NCBI RefSeq assembly: GCF_001570525.1
Contig: NZ_BBXC01000012.1
Span: 188,991-252,447, forward strand
Origin: Herbidospora sakaeratensis
GTDB lineage: Bacteria > Actinomycetota > Actinomycetes > Streptosporangiales > Streptosporangiaceae
Length of the DNA stretch: 63,457 nt
Direction of reading: 5' to 3'
Numbering within the stretch: the first letter of the stretch is position 1; each line of letters starts with the position of its first letter. This document shows, piece by piece, positions 9,714-18,374 of this stretch. The position numbers and the translations under genes were made by a program. A model generated the notes under the pieces. It saw only the letters and a program-made list of their open reading frames with translations. It did not search any database and had not been told where the DNA came from.

Positions 9714-10352
9714 GTGGATCGACTTCGCGGCTGGCCCGCGACCCTGGCGGAGGGCCCAGTAGGCCTCCGGCCGCTCCGGCTCCGCGACGTGCGCGTCTGG
9801 CGGGAGACCCGCCTGCGCAACGCCGACTGGCTGCGCCCCTGGGAACCCAGCAATCCCGAGACGCCCCTGTTCCGCACCGGCCTCAGCCCCTACGTCTCCA
9901 TGGTCGGCACCCTCCGCCGCGAGGCCAGACAGGGCCTGGCCCTGCCGTGGGTCGTGACGTACAACGGCGCCTTCGCCGGCCAGCTCACCGTCGGCGCGAT
10001 CGTCTGGGGCTCGGCCCGCTCCGCCCAGGTCGGCTACTGGGTCGACGGCGCCCTCGCCGGCCAGGGCATCACCCCCACCGCCCTGGCCATGGCCGTCGAC
10101 CACTGCTTCTTCACCACCGGCCTCCACCGCCTCGAAGCCAACATCCGCCCCGAGAACCACGCCAGCCGCCGAGTCGTCGAGAAACTCGGCTTCCGCGAGG
10201 AGGGCGTACGCCGACGGCAACTTCACATCGACGGAGCGTGGCGAGACCACATCTGCTATGCGCTGACCGTGGAGGACGTGCCGAGAGGCCTGCTCGTCCA
10301 GTGGCGCCGCGCCCGAGACTCGTCGGCCGCACGTCACGGCGAGTCCCCGTAG
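9714..10352 (+). CDS. rimJ: GNAT acetyltransferase, RimJ/RimL type
   Basis: 212 residues. The acetyl-CoA-binding core is seen in VGYWVDGALAGQGITPTALAMAVDH and HRLEANIRPENHASRRVVEKLGFREEG, typical of N-terminal-alanine or ribosomal-protein acetyltransferases. The start is GTG at 9714, 36 bp after mog. It lies between mog and the glpR/sepX homologue, the place held by rimJ in the conserved actinobacterial locus. The acceptor substrate is unknown. Confidence 0.82.
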   Translation: MDRLRGWPATLAEGPVGLRPLRLRDVRVWRETRLRNADWLRPWEPSNPETPLFRTGLSPYVSMVGTLRREARQGLALPWVVTYNGAFAGQLTVGAIVWGSARSAQVGYWVDGALAGQGITPTALAMAVDHCFFTTGLHRLEANIRPENHASRRVVEKLGFREEGVRRRQLHIDGAWRDHICYALTVEDVPRGLLVQWRRARDSSAARHGESP

Positions 10353-10474
10353 GAGACAACAGCTTCGACGATCTCGCGACACACCGGACCGAATGCTCGT
10401 CAATCAGTGACACGCCGCCTTACGGTGCGTGACGTGAGCATGCAGGCGGGCGGAGACCGGGAGGAGAGCAGCCG

Positions 10475-11068
10475 ATGAGCAGCGTCCTCCTATATCTGGC
10501 CATCGTCGCAATGTGGCTCGGCGTCCTCGTTCCGATGTGGCTACGCCGCGACCGCTATGTCCTAATGGACGAAGACAAGGACAACACCGAGGGCGACACC
10601 TTGATCGAAACCCCCGATCAAGCGACGCCCTCACCCGCGACTTCGGAAACGCCGGAAGAGGAGGCCTCGGTGTCCGAACCCGCAGCCGCCTCCTCCGACC
10701 CCCAGTTCGCCACCAACCGCCGCCGGGCCCGCATCCGGGTTCGCCGCCGGCGCACCCTGCTGTGGTGCATGGCCATGGTGCTCGTTTCCTCCGTCGCCGC
10801 CTTCCTCGGCGCGGTGCCGTGGTGGGGCGTTGTGCCGGCCGCCCTTCTGCTCGGGCTGTACGTGACGTTGTTGCGGGTGGCGTCCAAGCTGGAACACGAA
10901 CAGCAGGACCTGGCGGCCCGCGTCCGGGCCGACCGAGTACGGCGGGCCCGGCAGGAGGCCCGGCGAGTGGCCGCGGCGGCGCTCGAGGCCGAGATCATCG
11001 AGCTGGAGAAGAAACGCGGCGGCGTGTTCGACCAGTACGCGGATCACCGGCGAGCGGTGGGGGACTAG
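10475..11068 (+). CDS. glpR: Divisome membrane protein GlpR/SepX homologue
   Basis: 197-residue membrane protein with an N-terminal helix (VLLYLAIVAMWLGVLVPMWLRRDR), an acidic Ser/Pro/Glu linker (~35-75), a basic cluster (RRRARIRVRRRRT), two more hydrophobic helices (~93-135) and a charged helical C-terminus of ~60 residues. This plan and the position after rimJ match SepX of Streptomyces and GlpR of Corynebacterium, the membrane receptor of the gephyrin-like Glp. The ATG at 10475 has GGAGAGCAGCC just upstream. The identification rests on topology and synteny rather than a motif. The 122 bp gap before it may hold its own promoter. Confidence 0.72.
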   Translation: MSSVLLYLAIVAMWLGVLVPMWLRRDRYVLMDEDKDNTEGDTLIETPDQATPSPATSETPEEEASVSEPAAASSDPQFATNRRRARIRVRRRRTLLWCMAMVLVSSVAAFLGAVPWWGVVPAALLLGLYVTLLRVASKLEHEQQDLAARVRADRVRRARQEARRVAAAALEAEIIELEKKRGGVFDQYADHRRAVGD

Positions 11069-11102
11069 GGCGCGGATGGCGCGAAGGGGTGCTGGAGTTT
11101 GG

Positions 11103-11108
11103 TAGCCT
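11103..11108 (+). promoter_or_regulatory. Probable -10 box of tRNA-Ala
   Basis: TAGCCT lies 13 nt before the tRNA 5' end. It is the same hexamer as the proposed galU -10 box. No convincing -35 was found. Confidence 0.35.
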
Positions 11109-11121
11109 AGATCTCGTTCAC

Positions 11122-11195
11122 GGGGCTATAGCGCAGTCCGGTAGCGCACTTCGTTCGCATCGAAGGGGTCTGGGGTTCAAATCCCCATAGCTCCA
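11122..11195 (+). tRNA. tRNA-Ala (anticodon CGC)
   Basis: A full cloverleaf can be drawn. The acceptor stem GGGGCTA pairs with TAGCTCC (one G-U), with discriminator A. The D stem is GCGC/GCGC. The anticodon stem CTTCG/CGAAG encloses loop TTCGCAT, giving anticodon CGC, which reads GCG. The T arm is TGGGG-TTCAAAT-CCCCA. The CCA end is not encoded. The decayed integrase remnant nearby suggests this tRNA was once an integration site. Confidence 0.95.
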
Positions 11196-11203
11196 CTCTC
11201 GGG

Positions 11204-11248
11204 ACGGCTCGTGGTTGACACCCCTTCGGGGTGGCTGCCACGGGCCGT
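11204..11248 (+). terminator. Terminator-like nested hairpin after tRNA-Ala
   Basis: The outer stem ACGGCTCGTGG (11204-11214) pairs with CCACGGGCCGT (11238-11248) over 11 bp with one G-U. An inner hairpin CACCCC-TTC-GGGGTG sits at 11219-11233. No strong U-tract follows, so termination is inferred from position. Confidence 0.5.
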
Positions 11249-11820
11249 TCCTCGTTTACCCCGGGGGGCGACCCCCGGACCCCCGATACGAGAGGGCTTC
11301 GCCCCCTCGCGCTCCCCCTGGCCGCTATCGCGCCCCTGCGTCGCTTCGCTCCGGGTCGCTGCGCTCCTGGCGAAGGGCTCCGCCCCTCGCGCTCCCTGGA
11401 CAGGCCTCGCTTCGCTCGGGTGGAGCTCGCTTCGCTCGAATGATGGCTTCCAAGCCGCGCCGCAGAGCGGCTGACGTGCCGTTCGAAGCTTCCGAGTGAC
11501 TAACTGAGTGACTACGCCCGGGGAGATGGATGCGATGTCTTGCTCTGCGAGCTTTCGAACCAAACCGTGGGGCATCGCTGCGAATGGCGGAGAAGGGGCT
11601 GCCTGCGCATCGGGCGATGGAACGACTGGGCTGGCCGTATCGTGGCCGGCACTGGTTATGACCTTCTTCACGGGTTCAAGCCGCCGCCCTGCGGGCGTCG
11701 GCGGCGCGGGGCGGGGCATGCGCCCTCTTCGGGCCGACCCGTCCTCGTCACTTTCCCGCGCCCGATTCAGGGACGGCGGCTTTGATCGCGTAGCCGGGTG
11801 AGAACCAGCTCCGGGCGGAA
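11249..11820. other. Gene-free low-complexity spacer
   Basis: No convincing gene. The part at 11330-11460 is full of CGCTTCGCTC and GGGCTCCGCCCC strings in both orientations. The reverse complement of 11331-11378 contains GGAGCGCAGCGACC, which resembles the loop of the dispersed structured element at 25424 and 60311. The rest appears to be decayed DNA of the neighbouring island. Confidence 0.5.
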
Positions 11821-12099
11821 CTACGGCGGCATGTCGAGATTGGCTCGCCTCTTAAGCCGTTTTGTCCATGCCTCGACGCCATCTCTGAACAGGGCTTCTT
11901 CGGCCTCATCAATAGATGAGAATTCCATGATTTGCTGTAGCGTGAAATTATTTTCCGCTCTTCGAGTGCGGCTTTTGGCCCTGAGTACTTCGCGTGCGAG
12001 TGTTCCAAGGAAGATATCGAACGTTGAGACTATAGAAGTCAGCAGCGCCCTTCGGGGCAATTCATTCTTTGGTGCGTCACGTGATACCGAGTACTTCAC
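11821..12099 (-). pseudogene. Fragment of a HEPN-like (MAE_28990/MAE_18760-type) protein
   Basis: An open frame of 92 codons in clearly AT-richer DNA than its surroundings. The segment LLTSIVSTFDIFLGTLAREV followed by FTLQQIMEFSSIDEAEEAL and WTKRLKRR resembles the N-terminal half of HEPN-like proteins linked to abortive infection and other conflict systems. The C-terminal half, where the HEPN catalytic motif would be expected, is missing. The first ~10 codons overlap the integrase fragment in another frame, so the join lies near 12070-12080. The family call is from memory and tentative; that this is a truncated foreign gene is better supported. Confidence 0.45.
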
Positions 12100-12331
12100 C
12101 CTTCCTGAGGCCGAGAACCAGAATCAGGACGTACGCCGCGTATAGAAGGTCTCCTACGTCGCGAGCGTTCTCCAGGAATCGGCGTGCTTCCGCCACGCTC
12201 CACGGTTTTGCCTTTCGCCTCTACGGGTCCGTGGGATACGAAGCCCTGCGGCCACGTTCTTAGAACCCAGATCGTCCGCTGCGCGGAATCGCCAGGGCAT
12301 CGCGAACGGTGCGCCCTGAGGAAATCCCCTC
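12077..12331 (-). pseudogene. Remnant of a tyrosine-recombinase integrase
   Basis: On the minus strand, 12219-12077 reads RRKAKPWSVAEARRFLENAR, then DLLYAAYVLILVLGLRKGEV and LGIT followed by TGA at 12079-12077. This matches the start of the catalytic domain of actinobacterial phage-type integrases, where the GLRxGE arginine is the first catalytic residue. Just upstream in another frame, about 12280-12222, is DLGSKNVAAGLRIPRT, the segment that normally precedes it. So there is one frameshift near 12221 and a 3' truncation. The remaining catalytic residues (the HxxR region and the tyrosine) are absent. Confidence 0.72.
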
Positions 12332-12484
12332 ACAGGAAGGCAGACCAGGGCGGACGGGCCGGATGCCGCTACCTGCAGAGGTCCCGCCAGTTCAGGGGGA
12401 ACGGCATCGGTAGCGCAGCCGCTACCGGTAGTGGGTCTGCCGCTCCACGATCGCCCTCCTGTAGACGGTCCGCCGGCGGGGGGT

Positions 12485-12660
12485 GTGGGGGTCCCACGTG
12501 GGAGGCCCCGGGGAGGGGGTGTGGGGTTCTCGGCACGGAAAACCGGGGGTAGGACCCCCACGACCCGCACAGAGATGCCGTTTCGGCTGGCGTGGGCCGT
12601 TGTGGGGGTCCCACGTGGAACCCCCACGGGCACCGACCACCTGTGGGACCCCACGTGGGC
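12485..12660. repeat. Cluster of CCCACGTGG palindromes and hairpins
   Basis: The core CCCACGTGG occurs at 12493, 12610 and 12650, two of them as the perfect palindrome CCCACGTGGG. The second forms the loop of a hairpin with stem GTGGGGGT (12602-12609) and ACCCCCAC (12620-12627). Another hairpin, GGGGGT-agg-ACCCCC, is at 12545-12559. The cluster lies 80-250 bp upstream of the small membrane protein gene. No other gene can be supported between 12332 and 12737. Confidence 0.6.
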
Positions 12661-12737
12661 CAAAGCCTTACGCGAGGTCGAAAACGGACACGCGAAAGGC
12701 AAGATCGTCATTACCGCGTGAGCCTATTGTGGGACGT

Positions 12738-13139
12738 ATGCCGTTATGGGGAAGACGTCTGCTGGTCGCCCTGGCGATCTACACCGCCGCGATCGGTTTT
12801 TACCTCTGGTCGCCGTACGGTGACTTCTTCGGCGACGGGGTGTTGATCGTGCTGGCGCCACTCGTGCTCGGCATGATCCTCGGCGCCGCCGCGCGACTGC
12901 CGAACTGGTGGCCCGTCGGGTGGGCGGCGTTCCCCGCCGGCGCCTTCCTGCTGTTCGGCCTGTGGGGCTGGCTGGAAATCCTCGGCATCGGGTTTCTCCC
13001 GGCGCCCATCATGATCGCCGTGCCGGCGGCCGGCTACGCGATGGTGTCGTGGCTCGCTTCACCCGGGTTCACCTGGCCGAAAGTCGGCGCGGGGGTGCTC
13101 GCCCTCGCCACGATCGTGCCGGTCTTCCTGAACGCCTGA
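12738..13139 (+). CDS. Small four-helix membrane protein, unknown function
   Basis: 133 residues from ATG at 12738. Four hydrophobic stretches are visible: LLVALAIYTAAIGFYLW, GVLIVLAPLVLGMILGA, AFPAGAFLLFGLWGWLEI and IMIAVPAAGYAMVSWL, with a fifth short one at the C-terminus. There is no signal for a known transporter or enzyme family. Codon use is high-GC and typical of the host, unlike the AT-richer fragment at 11.8-12.1 kb. The ribosome-binding site is weak. It may be a host gene flanking the decayed island. Confidence 0.65.
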   Translation: MPLWGRRLLVALAIYTAAIGFYLWSPYGDFFGDGVLIVLAPLVLGMILGAAARLPNWWPVGWAAFPAGAFLLFGLWGWLEILGIGFLPAPIMIAVPAAGYAMVSWLASPGFTWPKVGAGVLALATIVPVFLNA

Positions 13140-13456
13140 CCGACGTCTCCGAGGCGAGCTCGGCGGACATTCCGGGCGTCCAGTGCCGTCCCGACACCGG
13201 CGCAGAAGTCGAGGCCGTGATCTCGCCGGAGTTGCCCGGCTTCGAGTTGCTGGGCGGCCTGTGCGGCCCGGTGCTGCTTGAGGGCGGTGGCCGCCTGGTC
13301 GGAGAGTTCCCGTGAACGCCGTGACTTGAGGGTCTTCGTTCCACCTCCAACGCGATCGGCACGCCACACGTAGATGGCGAACCGCTTGTGAGTGAACCCC
13401 GCTTCAAGGAGCTGCTCGGCATGGGCCTCGGCGCGGGCATGCCAATACGACGGCAT
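13034..13456 (-). CDS. Possible hypothetical protein, converging on the membrane-protein gene
   Basis: A 140-codon frame starting MPSYWHARAEAHAEQLLEAG, then FTHKRFAIYVWRADR and LKSRRSRELSDQAATALKQH. Its codons have G or C in the third position as real genes here do, and the N-terminal half reads like a helical basic protein. No family is recognised, no Shine-Dalgarno is visible, and the last 106 nt overlap the opposite-strand gene, so it may be a decayed or spurious frame. Between 13457 and 13799 I see no other gene; that stretch presumably holds the oxidase promoter. Confidence 0.3.
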   Translation of the reverse strand: MPSYWHARAEAHAEQLLEAGFTHKRFAIYVWRADRVGGGTKTLKSRRSRELSDQAATALKQHRAAQAAQQLEAGQLRRDHGLDFCAGVGTALDARNVRRARLGDVGQAFRKTGTIVARASTPAPTFGQVNPGEASHDTIA

Positions 13457-13799
13457 CACCGATCGTCGGCGCAGGGAGCATTCCTCACCGAACACGCCAT
13501 CACCCGCCAGGCCCGGCGCGTCGCGGCAAAAGGCTAAATATCGCCAACATCCAGGCGGGGGGCGATTCCCAACTGCCGTCCGTATTCGCCCCTGCGTGCC
13601 ACATTGCACGGGTTTACCAAACGCGCACTTTTCGGCGAACAATGCGTAGCTGGGGCCGGGGGTTGATGCGGATAGAACGGTATCTGCCTAATCGGAAGTC
13701 TCGGGTCAATCGTGCGGCGTTACCGACCGCCGCCTCTGGTCGTGTCCAGTTTCCACGCCTTCCGAGGGGATCGAACCATGGTCATTAGTAGGAGGACGC

Positions 13800-16700
13800 G
13801 TGTCCGCGCTGTACACCGATATAAGCCCTCTCCTCATACTCGCCGTCGCTGTGGCTGTCCTGCTGACGCGCCGGTCCCGCGGCCGGCCCTGGCCGCTCAG
13901 GTTGCTTTTGGTCACCGGTGCGGGCCTGTGGATAGCCGGCGTCGGGGGGTCGATGTGGATGATGGGCGACGCGATCGCCGAACGGGTGCCTGACCGTCGA
14001 GAAGCCCGAGTCCATCCGTGTGTCGGGAAAACGCCCAGGACCTTCGACGTCTCCCTGATCAACGTGCCGCTGTTCCTCAACCGCTTCGGTGACGTTGTGC
14101 CGGAGGGGCGTATGTACGTCCTGAACCAGAACATCGCGGCGGTACGCGCCAACTACGCGCACGCCGCGGACCCGGCCAGAGCGGATGAGACGGATCTGAT
14201 CGAGCCGTTGGCCCTGCGGGCCAACCGGGGCGACTGTATCGAGGTGCGGTTCACCAACCGGCTCAACGAGCCGGCGCCGCCCCTGAACAAGTACGTGCGC
14301 AACGCCGCGATCTTCACACTGCCGGGCGAGATCCTGAAGCCGCCCGGCACGGTGACGCGCATCCCGCGGCAGTTCGCTCCCGCTCTCACCGTTCCGGACA
14401 ACGACTTCGACCCGGCGAAGGCCCCGAACGCCTCCATGCACTTCGACGGCCTCGTCTACGACGTCAAGGACTCGGACGGCACCGTCGTCGGAAACAACCC
14501 CGACTCCACCGCCGGGCCCGGCCAGACCATCACCTACCGCCTCTTCGCCAACACCGAGGGGGAGTTCCAGTTCAAGGACGGAGCGGACTTCACCTCCCAG
14601 CAGACCCGGCCGGTGGACGCCAACGGCGATGTGCGCTTCATCGGCTCACACGCTTTCGGGGCGTTCGGCGCGTTCGTCATCGAGGCACCCGGGGCGACCT
14701 GGGTGGACTCCCGCACCGGCCAGCCACTGGCTTCGGGGACCCGGGCCATCATCGAGCGGCCGGACGGCGTGGACTTCCGGGAGCACGTGCTGTTCATGCA
14801 CGATGAGGTGGAAGCGGAGCCGGGCATCCTCACCCGCTTCTGCCGCAGCCGAGCCGAGATGATGGCGGCCGGCAGCGAGTGCGTGAAGCCCACGAGATAC
14901 CAGCTCAAACTGCTGACCCAGGGCACGCTCCCCGGCCTCGGCGGTGGCGATGCGGACGCCCTGGTGCAGGGCGAGACTCCGATCAAGCTTGAGTGGTTCG
15001 CCTTCAACTACCGCTCCGAGCTCGGGGCCAACCGCGAGGAGGTGGGTTGTCCGGCAGCCAGGCGCAACGCTCAGGGATTCAACGCGGAGCGCTGCATCGG
15101 TGAGGAGACTTCACTCTCCTCGTGGGCATACGGCGACCCCGGCGGTGGGGATCTGGTGTACGCGAACTACCGCGGCGAGCCGACCCAGGTGCGGCTGCTG
15201 CACCCCGCCGAGTTCGAAACCCATACCTTCCACTGGCACGTCAACCGCTGGATGTTCGACCCGGCGGACGAGGGCGGCATCGACCAGATCAGCAAGCCCA
15301 CCCATCGGACGAGGACGACCAACATCCTCGACGTGCAGTCGGTATCCCCGGGTAGCCACTACGGCCTGATCGTCCAGGGCGGCGCGGGGTCGGCGAGAAA
15401 CGGCAAACCCGCGACCTTCGGCGACATCATCTTCCACTGCCACCTCTATCCGCACTTCGCCAGCGGCATGTGGGGCCTCAACCGCACCCTGGACAAGCTG
15501 GCGGACGGAGCGCAGAAGAACCCGGACGGCACGCCCGTGCCGCGGCTGGAGCCGCTGGCGGACCACGACTACCGGCTGAATGTCCCCGGTGTCAATCCAC
15601 CTCCTTCGCCCGCTCCGGCCACACCCGGCTTTCCGTTCTTCATCCCGGGGAAGTTCGGCTTCAAGGCGCCGAAGCCGCCGCTCGGGGTCGCCGAGCGATC
15701 GGCAAACGGAGTCTTCCCGCCGACCTTCCTGGAAAGGAGAGCGGCCGACCCGGGCGCGCAAGTGCCGGGGGGCTTCTTCCAAAACCCGTGCCCCGCTGGC
15801 CGCCCCACCAAGACGTACAACGTCGCGGCCATCCAGATCCGGCAGATGTACAACCCGGAGCTGAAGTGGACCAACCCACAGGCACGCGTCTACGTGTCGC
15901 AGTCTGACAAACACGCGGTGCGGGCCGGCCGAAAACCGGAGCCCTTCGCGCCCATCCTCAACGTCGGCGATTGCGTGGTCTACAAACTGACCAACGAGCT
16001 GCCCCGGAGGTTTGGCGGCAACGTCTTCGACCATGCGCAGGAGACCAACGAGGTCGGCATCCACCAGCACATGGTGCAGTTCGACGTGCTGACGTCGGAC
16101 GGAGCCTCCAATGGGTGGAACTACGACCAGGGCGCCCAACCGGGCCAGACGATCATCTACCGCGACTTCGTGCACGAGAACACGGCGACGAACTCATTCC
16201 ACGACCACTTCTTCCCGAACGTCCATCAGAAGAACGGGCTCTTTGGCGGCTCCACCATCCACCCGGCCGGGTGTGTGCCGGTACTGCCGAACAAGCCCAG
16301 GTTCGAAGCGTTCCGGGCGCCTATCGGGACCATCTTCGACCTGCACTGCAAGCCTGCGGTCGATATCAACGGCCTGCGCACCGACGGCCGTGACTACCGC
16401 AACTTCTCCCTCTTCATCGAGGACCATGTGCCGCTGTTCCAGCCGCCCAAGAGAGGAGACAGGTTCGTCACCAAATTCGGGGTGCCGATCTTCCCGGCCA
16501 AGTTCCCGTCGAGCAACGACGACCAGGGCGGCATGGGGGTCAACTACCGGCTGGAGCCGTTCGAGGCCCGTAGGGACGCCGACCCGGCGAAGCTGTTCGA
16601 CTCGAGGGTCCATGGGGATCCGTTCACGCCGATCCTCAAGGCGTACCGGGGTGACCCGGTGAAGGTCCGGCTCTTCCAGCTCTCTCAGGAGGAGTCACAC

Positions 16701-18374
16701 GGATTCAACCTCGACCGGTTCCGGTGGAGATTCGAGCCCCGGGACCCTGAATCGAACGTCATCTCGGCGCAGCACATCGGCATGCTCGAATATTTCGACG
16801 TGTCCATCCCGCCGGATGAACTGCCGTCGAGATCGCCGGACATGATGAAGATGGACTTCCAGTACAACTACGCCGGTGCCGATGACTGGTTCCTCGGAGC
16901 CTGGGGGCCGCTGCGACTCTTCTCGTGCTCCAATCCGATGCGCGGGAAGAGACCGATCGCGGAGTTGCCGGACTTCCCGCGGAACACCTGCACGCACGAC
17001 GAGAGGCCGTCCAGTCGGACGCCGGAGAGGTGGCATGGCTGGCCGAGCACCATGACAAGCTGCCCGACCGGTACGGCCCGGACCTTCGACATCGTCGCCA
17101 TGAACAGGGACATCACCTACAACAAGGCCGGCGATCACGATCCGCACGGTCTGATGTACGCGCTGGCGGCCGACGAGCAGGCGCTGCGGGCCGGCCTGAA
17201 GCAGCCCGAACCACTGGTGATCCGCGCGAACGCGGGCGACTGCCTGAAGATCAACTTCACCAACAAGCTCGACCCGAGGAAGATGAGACCGCACTGCCAC
17301 GAAGCGCTGGAACCGGGGCAGCTCGGATTCAAGGAGGAGGAGCTGCGCTTCCCGCAGTGCATTGACCAGCCGCCCAAAAACGAGCACAACATCCCGGGCT
17401 TCAAGCCCTTTCCGGTGAGTGCGAAGGCGTCGATCAGCGCTCAACTCGTCCAGTCGACGCCACCTCAGGCGGTGGCACCCGGGCGGAGCACGCAGTACTA
17501 CTGGGAGCTGCCCCGGGACGTCACCGGAATGGCGCTGCTGCGGGACCTCGCCGACGTGCAGAACCATCTGCACCACGGCCTGTATGGGGCGCTGATCATC
17601 GAGCCGCCCGGCTCCGACTTCCGGGACCCGGTGACCGGTCTACCGCTGAGCAGCGGCACCAGCGCACTGATCACCCACCCGACGCAGCCGGACTTCCGGG
17701 AGAACATCGTCCTGATGAACAGCGACCTGGCACTGTTCCGCAAAAACGGTCAGCCCGTGCCGGACAACCTCGACCTGGTGCTCCAGCCGAGCCGGGAGGT
17801 CGACGATCCGGAGGACCAGGGAGAGCTCTCCATCAACTACCGCAACGAACCCTGGTCACACCGGTACGCCGTGGACCAGAACATCACCAACATCTTCAGT
17901 TCCCAGGTGCACGGCGACCCGGCGACGCCGCTGTTCCAGGCGTACATCGGTGACAAGACGGTCTTCCGGGTCGGGCAGGCCGTCGGCAACCCACGCTCCA
18001 CGAGCTTCGCCCTGCACGGCCACACCTGGCGCCGTTCACCCAATGACCCGCAGTCCCAGATCGCGGCCACCCAGGGCCAGTTCAACCCGGGCGTCACCTA
18101 CAACATCGTTCTCGACCCGAGGGTCACCGGTGGGGCCGGCGGGTTCCGCGCCACACCGGGCGACTACCTCTACCGCTCGTCCACGCTGCCCCGTCATCTC
18201 ATCGGTGGACAGTGGGGGTTGTTCCGGGTGAACTCCACCGTCCGGCCGGACCTGACGCCGATCAACGAGACTCCGTTGCGGATGCCGGCACCCGCCGACC
18301 CGCAGGAGCCCATCGCGCGACTCGGCGCGATGGCTCAGAGCGGCCGGGCCAGTCACGGGCGGAGGGCGCGGTGA
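13800..18374 (+). CDS. Giant membrane-anchored multicopper oxidase (MnxG/ceruloplasmin-like)
   Basis: 1524 residues, about three times a normal bacterial multicopper oxidase. The GTG start at 13800 follows GGAGGA at 13791-13796. Two N-terminal hydrophobic helices (about 8-20 and 38-58) anchor a large extracytoplasmic region of several cupredoxin domains. Copper-ligand motifs: MHFDG (~214), THTFHWHVNRW (HWH ~478), IIFHCHLYPHFASGMWG (HCHxxxHxxxxM, type 1 and 3 site, ~546), GIHQHMVQFD (~755), NSFHDHFFPNVH (~801), NHLHHGLYGALI (~1256) and FALHGHTW (~1406). Some repeats have lost ligands, as in six-domain oxidases. Likely substrate Mn(II), Fe(II) or Cu(I); this is inferred from size class. It overlaps the next gene by 4 nt. 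Confidence 0.82.
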   Translation: MSALYTDISPLLILAVAVAVLLTRRSRGRPWPLRLLLVTGAGLWIAGVGGSMWMMGDAIAERVPDRREARVHPCVGKTPRTFDVSLINVPLFLNRFGDVVPEGRMYVLNQNIAAVRANYAHAADPARADETDLIEPLALRANRGDCIEVRFTNRLNEPAPPLNKYVRNAAIFTLPGEILKPPGTVTRIPRQFAPALTVPDNDFDPAKAPNASMHFDGLVYDVKDSDGTVVGNNPDSTAGPGQTITYRLFANTEGEFQFKDGADFTSQQTRPVDANGDVRFIGSHAFGAFGAFVIEAPGATWVDSRTGQPLASGTRAIIERPDGVDFREHVLFMHDEVEAEPGILTRFCRSRAEMMAAGSECVKPTRYQLKLLTQGTLPGLGGGDADALVQGETPIKLEWFAFNYRSELGANREEVGCPAARRNAQGFNAERCIGEETSLSSWAYGDPGGGDLVYANYRGEPTQVRLLHPAEFETHTFHWHVNRWMFDPADEGGIDQISKPTHRTRTTNILDVQSVSPGSHYGLIVQGGAGSARNGKPATFGDIIFHCHLYPHFASGMWGLNRTLDKLADGAQKNPDGTPVPRLEPLADHDYRLNVPGVNPPPSPAPATPGFPFFIPGKFGFKAPKPPLGVAERSANGVFPPTFLERRAADPGAQVPGGFFQNPCPAGRPTKTYNVAAIQIRQMYNPELKWTNPQARVYVSQSDKHAVRAGRKPEPFAPILNVGDCVVYKLTNELPRRFGGNVFDHAQETNEVGIHQHMVQFDVLTSDGASNGWNYDQGAQPGQTIIYRDFVHENTATNSFHDHFFPNVHQKNGLFGGSTIHPAGCVPVLPNKPRFEAFRAPIGTIFDLHCKPAVDINGLRTDGRDYRNFSLFIEDHVPLFQPPKRGDRFVTKFGVPIFPAKFPSSNDDQGGMGVNYRLEPFEARRDADPAKLFDSRVHGDPFTPILKAYRGDPVKVRLFQLSQEESHGFNLDRFRWRFEPRDPESNVISAQHIGMLEYFDVSIPPDELPSRSPDMMKMDFQYNYAGADDWFLGAWGPLRLFSCSNPMRGKRPIAELPDFPRNTCTHDERPSSRTPERWHGWPSTMTSCPTGTARTFDIVAMNRDITYNKAGDHDPHGLMYALAADEQALRAGLKQPEPLVIRANAGDCLKINFTNKLDPRKMRPHCHEALEPGQLGFKEEELRFPQCIDQPPKNEHNIPGFKPFPVSAKASISAQLVQSTPPQAVAPGRSTQYYWELPRDVTGMALLRDLADVQNHLHHGLYGALIIEPPGSDFRDPVTGLPLSSGTSALITHPTQPDFRENIVLMNSDLALFRKNGQPVPDNLDLVLQPSREVDDPEDQGELSINYRNEPWSHRYAVDQNITNIFSSQVHGDPATPLFQAYIGDKTVFRVGQAVGNPRSTSFALHGHTWRRSPNDPQSQIAATQGQFNPGVTYNIVLDPRVTGGAGGFRATPGDYLYRSSTLPRHLIGGQWGLFRVNSTVRPDLTPINETPLRMPAPADPQEPIARLGAMAQSGRASHGRRAR

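Noticed and set aside
11330-11460. A fourth copy of the dispersed structured element in reverse orientation
   Set aside because: Only the GGAGCGCAGCGACC loop core is shared and no matching stem was found, so it is mentioned but not counted.
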